Shown here: positions 7,975 through 18,080 of the stretch, in pieces
Layout of the letters: each line of letters opens with the position of its first letter
Position numbering within the stretch: the stretch's first letter is position 1
Assembly: GCA_021817685.1 (NCBI GenBank)
Contig: JAKAGD010000001.1
Span: 1 to 28,321, forward strand
Origin: a bacterium
Lineage (GTDB): Bacteria; Patescibacteriota; Minisyncoccia; Phycocordibacterales; Phycocordibacteraceae
DNA: 28,321 nucleotides
Direction: 5' to 3'
The notes under the pieces: generated by a model
Databases searched by the model: none
The model's input: only the letters and a program-made list of their open reading frames with translations
Told to the model about the DNA's origin: nothing
Translations under genes and position numbers: made by a program

Positions 7975-8439
7975 ATGCCTATAAAAACAACGCTCCTCAT
8001 TCAGTCGCTCTTTCTTTTCGCGGGGACCATATTTTCCTGGTCAAAGCTCTTTCCGCAGTTCCTCAACTTCCAAGCGCTTTACGGCACGGTATTCCGATTC
8101 AACGACCTTTCCGTGCCGAACCCGTTTTTAACCGCCTGCCTGTACGGCTCGCTCGCGTTCCTTGCCGCGCTCTATTGGTCGCTCCGCGTCTACCAGCGGC
8201 CGCAGTGGGGAAGCGGGCGGGCGCTCCGGAATTTTCTCCTGTTCTGCGTCGTGTTCGCCGGCTCCGTGTTCCTCTATGAAGCGGCCGACTACTACAAACT
8301 GCTCGGCGCGGGCGCCGTCTCGGTGAGCTGCAATCCGGGCACGCCGCCGCTGGAGACCCCGTGCTTCACCGGCATGCTGTTCTTCGTCGCGGCGTTCGTT
8401 GCCTCCGTTTTTTCCGCTCGCCGTTTGCGGCCGCTCTGA
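7975..8439 (+). CDS. Four-helix membrane protein, export-operon member
   Basis: This 154-residue protein starts 3 nt after the permease stop, so it belongs to the same operon. It has four predicted membrane helices (about residues 4-24, 48-70, 85-104 and 132-150). Between helices 3 and 4 is a loop with two cysteines spaced by eleven residues (SCNPGTPPLETPCFTG), which may form a disulfide. I do not recognise a named family. Its position suggests an accessory subunit of the YHS-ABC exporter, or a gene needed under the same conditions. Confidence 0.75.
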   Translation: MPIKTTLLIQSLFLFAGTIFSWSKLFPQFLNFQALYGTVFRFNDLSVPNPFLTACLYGSLAFLAALYWSLRVYQRPQWGSGRALRNFLLFCVVFAGSVFLYEAADYYKLLGAGAVSVSCNPGTPPLETPCFTGMLFFVAAFVASVFSARRLRPL

Positions 8440-8450
8440 GTTATGCACTT

Positions 8451-8479
8451 ACCGCCGCCCAGCTTCGTGGGGCGGCGGT
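8451..8479. other. Strong GC hairpin between genes
   Basis: ACCGCCGCCC (8451-8460) pairs with GGGCGGCGGT (8470-8479) around a 9-nt loop, 12 nt after the stop of the export operon. There is no T-run on either side, so it is not a classical terminator. It may still stall polymerase or protect the 3' end. The rest of the gap to 8518 holds a possible TATTAA box and nothing else. Confidence 0.55.
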
Positions 8480-8517
8480 ATCATGAACGGTATTAACCGA
8501 GTAATCGCATTTCCATC

Positions 8518-8787
8518 ATGGATCATCACCTTAATCCTCAGAAAGCCGCGCTTTCGATAGGTCTGTTCATCGGCGGCTGGCACCTCGTCTGGTCGCTTCT
8601 CGTCGCGTTCGGATGGGCGCAGCCGCTCGTGGACTTCGTCCTCTGGATGCACATGATAAGCCTGCCGTACGTCGTGAAGTCGTTCGACATGAGTGCGGCG
8701 GCTACGCTTATCATTCTCACCACGGTCGCCGGCTACATCTTCGGCCTCATATTCGCGCGCATCTGGAATCGGATGCACCGCGGCTGA
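8518..8787 (+). CDS. Conserved small membrane protein (89 aa)
   Basis: The sequence MDHHLNPQKAALSIGLFIGG, then WHLVWSLLVAFGWAQPLVDF and a second helix ending FARIWNRMHRG, matches a small membrane protein family I recall from many Patescibacteria genomes. There are probably three short hydrophobic segments (about 10-30, 36-52 and 58-80). The function is not known. The gene stands alone, bracketed by two GC-rich hairpins (8451-8479 and 8807-8835). The start ATG lacks both a Shine-Dalgarno sequence and a closely spaced -10 box. Confidence 0.72.
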   Translation: MDHHLNPQKAALSIGLFIGGWHLVWSLLVAFGWAQPLVDFVLWMHMISLPYVVKSFDMSAAATLIILTTVAGYIFGLIFARIWNRMHRG

Positions 8788-8806
8788 CGATACTCGCGTT
8801 TCCCAT

Positions 8807-8835
8807 CAAACCGCCGCCGTATTGGCGGCGGTTTG
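8807..8835 (+). terminator. 12-bp hairpin, probable terminator
   Basis: CAAACCGCCGCC (8807-8818) pairs perfectly with GGCGGCGGTTTG (8824-8835) around a GTATT loop. It is 20 nt after the stop of the small membrane protein gene. The tail is not T-rich beyond the stem's own TTT. The hairpin ends two bases before the TATACT box of the next gene. Confidence 0.55.
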
Positions 8836-8836
8836 G

Positions 8837-8842
8837 TATACT
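8837..8842 (+). promoter_or_regulatory. -10-like box (TATACT), 6 nt before start
   Basis: TATACT is followed by ATCGGT and the ATG at 8849. The upstream hairpin leaves no room for a normal -35 element. Confidence 0.6.
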
Positions 8843-8848
8843 ATCGGT

Positions 8849-9121
8849 ATGAAGATCGAATGGAATAGGGTGACCTGGTATTCGAAGTTGGCGGCGGTTG
8901 CCGTGTTCCTGGCGACGTTCTATATCGCCTTCAGTCTCGGCGTTTTCTACGAGCAGATACACGCTGAGAGCACGTTGAACGGCGCGCCGGCCGCCACGGG
9001 CGGCAAGGCCGGTGCGCACTGCGGCGGATTCATCCGGAACGCGCCGACCTGCGCCGCGGGCTACCACTGCGTTCTCAAAGTCAGCAATCCCGATACGGGC
9101 GGTACGTGCGTCGCAGACTAA
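8849..9121 (+). CDS. Membrane-anchored small Cys-rich protein
   Basis: This 90-residue protein has an N-terminal helix (about residues 11-31, KLAAVAVFLATFYIAFSLGV) and an exported C-terminal module with four cysteines: AHCGGFIRNAPTCAAGYHC and GGTCVAD. The CGG...C..GYHC...C spacing recurs in exported Patescibacteria proteins as I recall them; no function is assigned. A frame open from 8693 exists, but the ATG at 8849 begins the transmembrane protein and is 6 nt after TATACT. The P-type ATPase gene begins 46 bp downstream from its own -10 box. Confidence 0.72.
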   Translation: MKIEWNRVTWYSKLAAVAVFLATFYIAFSLGVFYEQIHAESTLNGAPAATGGKAGAHCGGFIRNAPTCAAGYHCVLKVSNPDTGGTCVAD

Positions 9122-9155
9122 AGAACATCGGCCGCAAAGGCGGTCGTGAGACTGG

Positions 9156-9161
9156 TACAAT
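9156..9161 (+). promoter_or_regulatory. -10-like box (TACAAT), 6 nt before GTG start
   Basis: TACAAT is followed by GCGAGA and the GTG at 9168. It supports GTG as the true start of the ATPase. Confidence 0.55.
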
Positions 9162-9167
9162 GCGAGA

Positions 9168-11864
<2,697 letters not shown>

Positions 11865-11870
11865 AACCCC

Positions 11871-13538
11871 ATGACCCAAGGCGAGGCGCTCACCATTCTG
11901 AAGACGGGCGCAAATGTGTATCTCACCGGCGAGCCGGGGAGCGGCAAGACGCATACCATCAATGCATTCGTTGCGTGGCTCCGCGCCTGCGGCATTGAAC
12001 CGTCGGTGACGGCGGCCACCGGCATCGCCGCAACGCACGTGAGCGGAATGACGCTCCATTCCTGGAGCGGCATCGGCATTTCCGAATCGCTTTCGCGAGC
12101 CGACGTGGACCGCATCGCGAGCAAAGAGCACGTGGCGCGGCGCATCCAGAAAGCAAAGGTGCTCATCATCGAAGAAATTTCCATGCTCTCCGCGGCGACC
12201 TTTGAGATGGCGGATGCTATCTGCCGCGAAGTGCGGCGCACGGACTCGCCGTTCGGCGGGCTCGTCGTCGTGCTGGTCGGCGACTTTTTCCAACTGCCGC
12301 CGGTCTCGCGAAATTCAGAGGTGCAATTCGCATACCGCTCGCCGGTCTGGCGCGACCTCAATCTCATCACCTGTTATCTCACCGAGCAGTATCGGCAGGA
12401 CGACCCTGAATTTCTCGGCGTGCTCTCCGCGATACGCTCAGGGCTCGTCGAGGAGATGCATTACGAACACCTCACGACACGCCGTGTCGTAACTGACGAG
12501 GAACATCCGGTAGATGCGCCGAAGCTCTTCTCGCACAATGCCGACGTGGACCGCATCAACGCCGCGGAGCTCGCGAAACTTCCGGGAAAAGTCATGAGAT
12601 TCCGGATGAGCGATAAAGGGAAGGACACGCTTGTGGAGGGGCTCAAGCGCGGGTGCCTTTCGCCGGAAGTGCTGGAACTCAAAGAAGGCGCGGCGGTAAT
12701 GTTCACCAAGAACTCGCCGCAGGGGAAATTCGTCAACGGGACGCTCGGCATCGTCGCCGGCTGGGGCGCGGATGGGACTCCCATCGTAAAGACGAAAGAC
12801 GGCCTGCGGATCACGACCGAGCCGATGGAGTGGCAACTGGAAGAGCAGGGGAAAGTGAAGGCAAGCGTGTCCCAGATACCGCTCCGGCTCGCCTATGCGA
12901 TGACCGTGCATAAGAGCCAGGGGATGAGCATGGACGCCGCGATTATGGATCTCTCCAGAGCTTTTGAATACGGGCAGGGATATGTGGCGCTCTCGCGCGT
13001 GCGGAGGCTCTCCGGGGTATACCTCACCGGTCTCAACCAGCGCGCGCTTGAAGTGCACCCGGAAATACTGGAAAAAGACAGGGATTTCCGCGCCGCGAGC
13101 GAGGCGGCGCGGGATGCGTTCGATGAGATGCCGGAGGCGGACAAAATTTCAATGCAGAAGAAGTTCGTAAAGGCGCTCGGCGGTGCGTGGCTTGATGAAG
13201 GCGCCAAGCGCGAAGCGCGGAATATGAAAGGGGGTACCGGGGGGTTGCCCGGGCGGCTCGCGGAGACGCTTCAGGCCGCGCGCGACGGCAAGTCGCTCAA
13301 AGAAGTCGCGAAGGAGCGCGGGCTCGTTGCCTCCACCATCGTGCATCACCTGGAAGAGCTCGCCGAGCTGGGGAAACTCGTCCGTGCCGATTTCGCCCAT
13401 CTCGTTCCGATGGACGTCATCGACGAGATACACGAGGCGCTCGCAACCGTGAAAGGCGACAAGCTCTCGCCCGTTTTCCATGCGCTTCGCGGCCGGCACT
13501 CGTTCGAGACTATCCGCCTCGTGCGGCTTATGCGTTAG
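11871..13538 (+). CDS. PIF1-like superfamily 1B DNA helicase with C-terminal HTH
   Basis: This 555-residue protein shows Walker A GEPGSGKT (20-27), ATGIAA (49-54), the Walker B variant LIIEEISML (98-106), GDFFQLPPV (137-145), TEQYRQDD, TVHKSQG (345-351) and YVALSRVR (371-378). These are the PIF1/RecD2-like helicase motifs. Residues ~458-505 form a predicted helix-turn-helix (SLKEVAKERGLVASTIVHHL) like the HTH_40 region at the end of some RecQ and PIF1 proteins. The likely role is 5'-to-3' DNA unwinding in replication or repair, perhaps at structured DNA. The start is 6 nt after the ATPase stop. The 3' end overlaps the convergent HAD gene by 11 bp, with no terminator between. Confidence 0.9.
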   Translation: MTQGEALTILKTGANVYLTGEPGSGKTHTINAFVAWLRACGIEPSVTAATGIAATHVSGMTLHSWSGIGISESLSRADVDRIASKEHVARRIQKAKVLIIEEISMLSAATFEMADAICREVRRTDSPFGGLVVVLVGDFFQLPPVSRNSEVQFAYRSPVWRDLNLITCYLTEQYRQDDPEFLGVLSAIRSGLVEEMHYEHLTTRRVVTDEEHPVDAPKLFSHNADVDRINAAELAKLPGKVMRFRMSDKGKDTLVEGLKRGCLSPEVLELKEGAAVMFTKNSPQGKFVNGTLGIVAGWGADGTPIVKTKDGLRITTEPMEWQLEEQGKVKASVSQIPLRLAYAMTVHKSQGMSMDAAIMDLSRAFEYGQGYVALSRVRRLSGVYLTGLNQRALEVHPEILEKDRDFRAASEAARDAFDEMPEADKISMQKKFVKALGGAWLDEGAKREARNMKGGTGGLPGRLAETLQAARDGKSLKEVAKERGLVASTIVHHLEELAELGKLVRADFAHLVPMDVIDEIHEALATVKGDKLSPVFHALRGRHSFETIRLVRLMR

Positions 13539-14277
13539 CCAGAGTCTCTTCTATCACCTCGGCGGTTTCGGCGGGACCGCTTATCTGCCGCGTGGGAATG
13601 CCGGTCTCTTTCACTATCTCGTCGTTGCCGCCCGGGAAGAGCGCATCGCCTACATACACCATGTCGGGAATCGGCAGAGCGAGCATTTCGGAGAACTTGC
13701 GTACGCCATACGCTTTTGTCATACCGGCGCGCGTGATGTCGATGGAATTCGTCGCGTTCACGCGGACGGAGAATTCGGGAAGGCGCGCAAGGAGCGCCGC
13801 CTGAAGCGGAGCGCGTTTTTTTCGGTCGGGGTCCCACGCCCTTTTCATCTCAATGGGCGCTTGCTGGCCGAGTGCGGACCACGTGATCTGCGTGCCGCGG
13901 TCTTCAGTTTGTTCGCCCCAAAGCTGCGGCGGCGGGACGTCAAGACCGGTCTCGCGGAGCGATTCAGCGAGCGCTTCGAGCACTTTTGATTTTTCTTCCG
14001 GCGTGAACGGATTGTTGTAGAGGAACTGCCACGCGCCGTCTTTCCAGGTGTAGCATTGTGCGGCGCTTGTGGGGAAGAGATACAGGTTCGCGAGGTTCGC
14101 ATTCGGCGGCAGAGCAACCAGCATTTGTTTCTGGAACTGCGCGTAGGAGCCGCCGGACATCACGGCGACCGGCATCCTCTCGAGGAGGCGCGCAAGCGTC
14201 GCGCCCATCTCGGCGGTCATCGGCGATTTGCTCTCTGCGAGCGTGCCGTCCAGGTCAAAAATGAGCGCCTTGATCAT
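13528..14277 (-). CDS. HAD-IIB protein resembling eukaryotic-type phosphomannomutase
   Basis: This 249-residue protein has catalytic motif I FDLDGTL (nucleophile Asp8, acid/base Asp10), a motif II SGGS (41-44), a cap domain with TWSALGQ and WDPDRKKR, Lys188, and motif IV GDALFPGGND (210-219). The ALGQ, WD-x-x-KR and PGGND features match the eukaryotic-type phosphomannomutase fold rather than plain phosphatases. The predicted reaction is mannose-1-phosphate to mannose-6-phosphate; a sugar-phosphate phosphatase is the alternative. The ATG overlaps the stop of the GH130 gene by 4 nt (ATGA), so it is the last gene of the operon and translationally coupled. The 3' end overlaps the helicase gene by 11 bp. 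Confidence 0.85.
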   Translation of the reverse strand: MIKALIFDLDGTLAESKSPMTAEMGATLARLLERMPVAVMSGGSYAQFQKQMLVALPPNANLANLYLFPTSAAQCYTWKDGAWQFLYNNPFTPEEKSKVLEALAESLRETGLDVPPPQLWGEQTEDRGTQITWSALGQQAPIEMKRAWDPDRKKRAPLQAALLARLPEFSVRVNATNSIDITRAGMTKAYGVRKFSEMLALPIPDMVYVGDALFPGGNDEIVKETGIPTRQISGPAETAEVIEETLANA

Positions 14278-16190
14278 GTGAGTGCATTAAGGATGTGCGA
14301 AAGAGAACCGGTCGCGACGCCGATGACCTTGTCCGCCGCACCGTAGTAGAGGAAGACCGTATCGCCGCGGACGACGGCGCCGCAGGAGAAGACGACGTTC
14401 GCGATTTCGCCCTCCCGCTCGTATTTCTCTGTCGGTTCAAACACCGGGTCGGCGGTGCGCGCGAGGACTGCGGAGCCGGCGGCGTCCAGGAGCGCGGCGC
14501 CGAGGCGGTAGGTGGAATGGCGCGAGACGCCGTGGTAGATCATCAGCCAATTGTTGCCGACCCTGATGGGCGGAGCCGCGCTGCCGACCTTCGAGCCGTC
14601 CCACATCCCGAGGCGCGGGCCCATAATTTCAATACAGCGGCTGGCGCGCGTGCCGGAGAACAGGTCGGGGAGGATGTCGGCGCATATCATGCTGTTGATG
14701 CGGTGGAAGAGCATGAAGTTCCCTCCCATTTTCTCGGGCATCAGCACGAGGTCTTTGTCGTCCACGCCTTCGGGGGTCAGGATGAACGGCGTGCTCCACG
14801 CGCTCCAGCGGCGCGCAAGGAAATCCTCCACGCTTATAGAGGTTACCGCGCCGGAAGGCGAGTGCACGCCGTCGTATGCGGTATAGGTCATGTGGAGCGT
14901 GTCGCCAATGCGCACGATGCGCGGGTCCTCGCAACCGGAATTCCCGACCGGGCTGCCGCGCTTCATCTCAAAATCGGCGCGCGGCACATAGATGGGCTCG
15001 GGTAAGCGTTCGCCGATGGTGACGCCGTCTTTGGAAACGGCGAGTCCGATGGTGGAGGTGTTCGCCTGGTCCATCGCGCGGTAGAGGATGTATATGGAAC
15101 CGTCGAGTTCAATGGCGGCTGGATTGAACACAGCGCGGCTTTCGAACCCGGCGCCCTGCGGAGAAAGGATCGGGTTCTCCTCCGAACGGATGAAGGTGCG
15201 CGCAGGCTCTTCCGGGTCCAGTGCGCGCAGGAGGTCGGCGAGCTTCACGCTCGCTTTCGCGCAGACGGTATCGGCCGCGCCGTACCAAATATCGAGCATG
15301 CCGTGGTCGGCGAGCGTCACACTCGTGGGGAAGACGATATGCGGTACGAGCCCGTACTCCTCGTAAAATTCCTGCGGGATGAGGAACGACTCCGTGCGGG
15401 AGATGAGTTTCTGCGGATCATCGCGGTCAAGCATCGCCGCTTCCACCGAGAAGATGCGCTTGTCCCCGTCGTAATAATTCTGGATGTAGGAATAGATGAG
15501 GAGCCACCCCTTCTCGGTGAGCAGCGGCGACGCGCCGACTTCAATGTGGTCCCGGTCAGTGCGGTGCAATTCGGGGAGCGCGTGGTCGGCGAGGTGTTCG
15601 TGCCATACCCGCCAGTATTCGGGGTCGAAGAATTCCTCAATATGCCTCGCTCGCGCGAGCGCGATGGTGGCACGCGGGTGCTCCGCGGTCCAGTCGGTGT
15701 GCGCGGTGAGGAGAAGGACAATATCGCCGTTCACACGTTCGGGGAAGAGCGTCGCCGCCTTGGCGTTGAACGGCGTGACGAGATGCCGCTCCGTGAATTT
15801 GTTCGGTGCATCGCCGACCGCGACCGCTACTTTGATGTTGTCGGGGCCGAAGGGGTAGCCGCCGAGCGCGGTATAGAAACAGTACCAGCGGCCTTCAAAA
15901 TACGTCACGCGCGGGTCTTCGCAGCCGAACCGGTCCCACTCCTCCATCGGGACGATGACTTGCTCGCGCGAATGGAAATGGACGCCGTCTTCGGCGAACG
16001 CCAATCCGATGCTCGAGAGGCCTGCCGTCGGCGTTTGGAGCGCGTCGGGGTTGCCGAACGCGCGGTAAAAGAGATACACGCCCTCCTGGGTGCGCACGGC
16101 GGAAGGGTTAAAGGTGGCCATGGATTCCCACGGGCGCTCGCGCCGTGGCGCAAGGATGGGGTTATGGGATTCTCGGCGGATGACGAACAT
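14274..16190 (-). CDS. Tandem-domain GH130 family enzyme
   Basis: This 638-residue protein has two GH130 (beta-mannoside phosphorylase family) domains in tandem, residues ~1-330 and ~335-638. Each begins with an NPIL-(A/S)-P strand, carries a GCEDPR motif with the presumed catalytic Asp (Asp92 and Asp422), and ends with a YYGAAD-like blade. The C-terminal copy keeps the phosphate-site-like LMPEK...HR segment (483-497); the N-terminal copy has LFPERV without the following His/Arg. A longer frame from 16286 exists, but the ATG at 16190 starts the first beta-strand and follows TACACT by 7 nt. It overlaps the HAD gene by 4 nt. Phosphorylase or hydrolase activity is not settled by sequence alone. 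Confidence 0.88.
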   Translation of the reverse strand: MFVIRRESHNPILAPRRERPWESMATFNPSAVRTQEGVYLFYRAFGNPDALQTPTAGLSSIGLAFAEDGVHFHSREQVIVPMEEWDRFGCEDPRVTYFEGRWYCFYTALGGYPFGPDNIKVAVAVGDAPNKFTERHLVTPFNAKAATLFPERVNGDIVLLLTAHTDWTAEHPRATIALARARHIEEFFDPEYWRVWHEHLADHALPELHRTDRDHIEVGASPLLTEKGWLLIYSYIQNYYDGDKRIFSVEAAMLDRDDPQKLISRTESFLIPQEFYEEYGLVPHIVFPTSVTLADHGMLDIWYGAADTVCAKASVKLADLLRALDPEEPARTFIRSEENPILSPQGAGFESRAVFNPAAIELDGSIYILYRAMDQANTSTIGLAVSKDGVTIGERLPEPIYVPRADFEMKRGSPVGNSGCEDPRIVRIGDTLHMTYTAYDGVHSPSGAVTSISVEDFLARRWSAWSTPFILTPEGVDDKDLVLMPEKMGGNFMLFHRINSMICADILPDLFSGTRASRCIEIMGPRLGMWDGSKVGSAAPPIRVGNNWLMIYHGVSRHSTYRLGAALLDAAGSAVLARTADPVFEPTEKYEREGEIANVVFSCGAVVRGDTVFLYYGAADKVIGVATGSLSHILNALT

Positions 16191-16195
16191 ACTCC

Positions 16196-16819
16196 CTAGT
16201 GTACCGCCCGCGTCTCCTTCGGAAAACCGATATACGCACGGATAGTTTTGACGCCGTGCACCGCAAGCGCGATAGACCGCATGCATCCGTCATCAATATC
16301 GCCCTTCATTTGACGCTTCAATCCCTTTCTCCCGCGGGTTCCCGTCCCGCCCTTGAATATGATGGGGAGGAGATATTTTTCCTTCTGGAGGAGCCCGACG
16401 TTCGTGGCGAGCATATTTTTCACCGCTCGCCGCGCCCGCTTGGCGAATCTACCGGAATCTTTTTCGATAGCGCTGCGTACTTTGTCGGCCGTGTCTTTGA
16501 GCGAGCCGTTCGTCCAAGAGAGCGGCAGGTCTCCGGCTTTCTTCCAGGTGCCGATTTCATTCACCGTGACTTCTCCCAGGTACCAGTCGCTCTCGTTATA
16601 GGCATGAAGCCGTCGGGGCCAGTCGGGAGAAACGCGCGCATCAAGCTGTTTGGTCGTCATCCTGAGGCCCTTTTGTTTTGATCGCGAGAATTTTTTCCGG
16701 AACTCCTCTTCCGTTATTCTGCCCAAGAACCTCCTGCCGTTTTTCTGGATCCGGATATCGTTCGCGATAACGAACGTACGCTTCACTTCGCGCGCACTTA
16801 CTTTCCTAAGGAGCTTCAT
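16196..16819 (-). CDS. Basic protein of unknown function within the GH130 operon
   Basis: This 207-residue, strongly basic protein opens MKLLRKVSAREVKRTFV and contains SDWYLGEVTVNEIGTW, a RRAVKNMLATNVG helix and GGTGTRGRKGLKRQMKGDID. I recognise no family, signal peptide or membrane helix. Its start overlaps the stop of the upstream GH130 gene by 4 nt (ATGA), and its stop lies 5 bp before the start of the tandem GH130 gene. It is therefore a full member of the sugar operon. A nucleic-acid-binding or glycan-binding role would fit the charge, but nothing in the sequence proves either. Confidence 0.75.
   Translation of the reverse strand: MKLLRKVSAREVKRTFVIANDIRIQKNGRRFLGRITEEEFRKKFSRSKQKGLRMTTKQLDARVSPDWPRRLHAYNESDWYLGEVTVNEIGTWKKAGDLPLSWTNGSLKDTADKVRSAIEKDSGRFAKRARRAVKNMLATNVGLLQKEKYLLPIIFKGGTGTRGRKGLKRQMKGDIDDGCMRSIALAVHGVKTIRAYIGFPKETRAVH
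16198..16203 (-). promoter_or_regulatory. Internal -10-like box (TACACT) in the operon
   Basis: TACACT on the minus strand overlaps the last codons of the basic protein gene and ends 7 nt before the ATG at 16190. It could give separate expression of the tandem GH130 and HAD genes. Confidence 0.45.
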
Positions 16820-17988
16820 GTGTTCTCTGGAGCCTGTGCGAGCTCCATAGACTCCAGCTCCGGCTGGTTGCCTCTGACCAGCGCGTCAACGAAAGACGCA
16901 AGCGGCGTAGTGGCGACGCAGATGACCTTGTCCGCGCCGCCGTAGTAGACGAAAAGCTGGCCGTTTCGCACCACCGCGCCGCAGGCGTACACGATGCCCG
17001 GCTTGCCGTGATTTTCGTAGTGCTCATTCGGCACAATAACCGGTCCGGACGAGCGATAGAGCACCTTTGTCGGGTCCTCAAGGTCAAGGAGCATCGCGCC
17101 GACTTTATAGAGATGGCGTTCATTTTCTTGTGTCGCGTGATAGAACAAAAGCCAGCCGCGATCGGTTCTGATGGGCGGCGGGCCAGCGCCACGAATGACA
17201 CTGTCCCATGCACCCTCCCGACCTGGAGCGCTCGGGCGCGGACCCTCCCAGCTCTTGATGAAGGGTTCTTCGGTACCGACGTCTTCGATGGAGTTGACGT
17301 AGGCGACTTCTACTTTTGGAACGATACTGTGGAGAATTGCGTACTTACCAGCGATTTTTTCGGGGAACATTACCCAGTTTTTATGGATCTGACTCGGCGG
17401 AGAGAGAATGTGCGGCCCGTCCCATTTCCAGAATTGTTCGGACAGGAAATCGTCCTCGGATATTGAAATAACGGCGACGCGGATGTAGTCCCAGCCGTCG
17501 AACATATTAAAGGTGATATAAATGCGGCCCTCGATATCCACCATGCGCGGGTCCTCGCAACCGCCCCAACTGCCGCCTGAAGGGTAGAGGACGAAAGAGT
17601 ACCGCTGTGCGTGGCCGGGGATATTCCGCGGTTTCTGCGCGACGTAGACAGGGTAAGGAAAACGTTTATCAAAAAGGAGGCCGTCCGGACTGCTTGCATA
17701 GCCGAGGCGCGAGACGCCGTCCATGCCGATGGCGCGGTAAATGAGATGCGTGCGGTTCTGGAGCACGAGCGCTGCCGGGTTCAACACCGCTTCGGCCGTC
17801 CACGGGTGAGTGCCCGGATGAATGATGGGATTGTGCGGATGCTTGTCGAGAAGGAGGAGACGCCTGAGACGGAGTATCTCCACGAGCTTTTCCCGTATCG
17901 GTTGCGAGAAGAGCGCCCCTAATACTGCTCCTATGACGAAGAACGAAAAGAGCAGTGCGACGATATTCGCTAAAAAGGCGGTGCTCAT
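16816..17988 (-). CDS. Membrane-anchored GH130 family enzyme
   Basis: This 390-residue protein has one N-terminal helix (about residues 8-27) followed by a positively charged stretch (IREKLVEILRLRR). By the positive-inside rule this places the enzyme domain in the cytoplasm. The GH130 domain starts near HNPIIHPG (52-59) and has GCEDPR (143-148, presumed catalytic Asp146), MFPEKIAGKY...H (207-220), PPPIRTDRGWLLFYHA and YYGGADKVICVA. GH130 enzymes act on beta-mannosides and usually release mannose-1-phosphate using phosphate. It is the first gene of a four-gene minus-strand operon and overlaps the next gene by 4 nt. The membrane anchor is uncommon for this family as far as I know. Confidence 0.88.
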   Translation of the reverse strand: MSTAFLANIVALLFSFFVIGAVLGALFSQPIREKLVEILRLRRLLLLDKHPHNPIIHPGTHPWTAEAVLNPAALVLQNRTHLIYRAIGMDGVSRLGYASSPDGLLFDKRFPYPVYVAQKPRNIPGHAQRYSFVLYPSGGSWGGCEDPRMVDIEGRIYITFNMFDGWDYIRVAVISISEDDFLSEQFWKWDGPHILSPPSQIHKNWVMFPEKIAGKYAILHSIVPKVEVAYVNSIEDVGTEEPFIKSWEGPRPSAPGREGAWDSVIRGAGPPPIRTDRGWLLFYHATQENERHLYKVGAMLLDLEDPTKVLYRSSGPVIVPNEHYENHGKPGIVYACGAVVRNGQLFVYYGGADKVICVATTPLASFVDALVRGNQPELESMELAQAPENT

Positions 17989-18009
17989 AAATAAAAAGTG
18001 AGCATCTCC

Positions 18010-18015
18010 ACAATA
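18010..18015 (-). promoter_or_regulatory. Extended -10-like box (TGG-TATTGT) for the GH130 operon
   Basis: TATTGT preceded by TGG on the minus strand lies 21 nt before the ATG at 17988. It is the best promoter candidate for the operon. It shares the 92-bp gap with the divergent panD promoter. Confidence 0.4.
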
Positions 18016-18068
18016 CCACCCGCAAGGCGCTTACGGGCGCCGTAGTGCACAGCGGAACCCGTCCATGC

Positions 18069-18074
18069 TATATT
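18069..18074 (+). promoter_or_regulatory. -10-like box (TATATT), 6 nt before start
   Basis: TATATT is followed by CCGTTT and the ATG at 18081. It fixes the panD start and predicts a leaderless mRNA. Confidence 0.6.
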
Positions 18075-18080
18075 CCGTTT

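Noticed and set aside
14295..15005. Long plus-strand frames opposite the tandem GH130 gene
   Set aside because: No recognisable domain, skewed composition, and the minus strand has repeated GH130 motifs.
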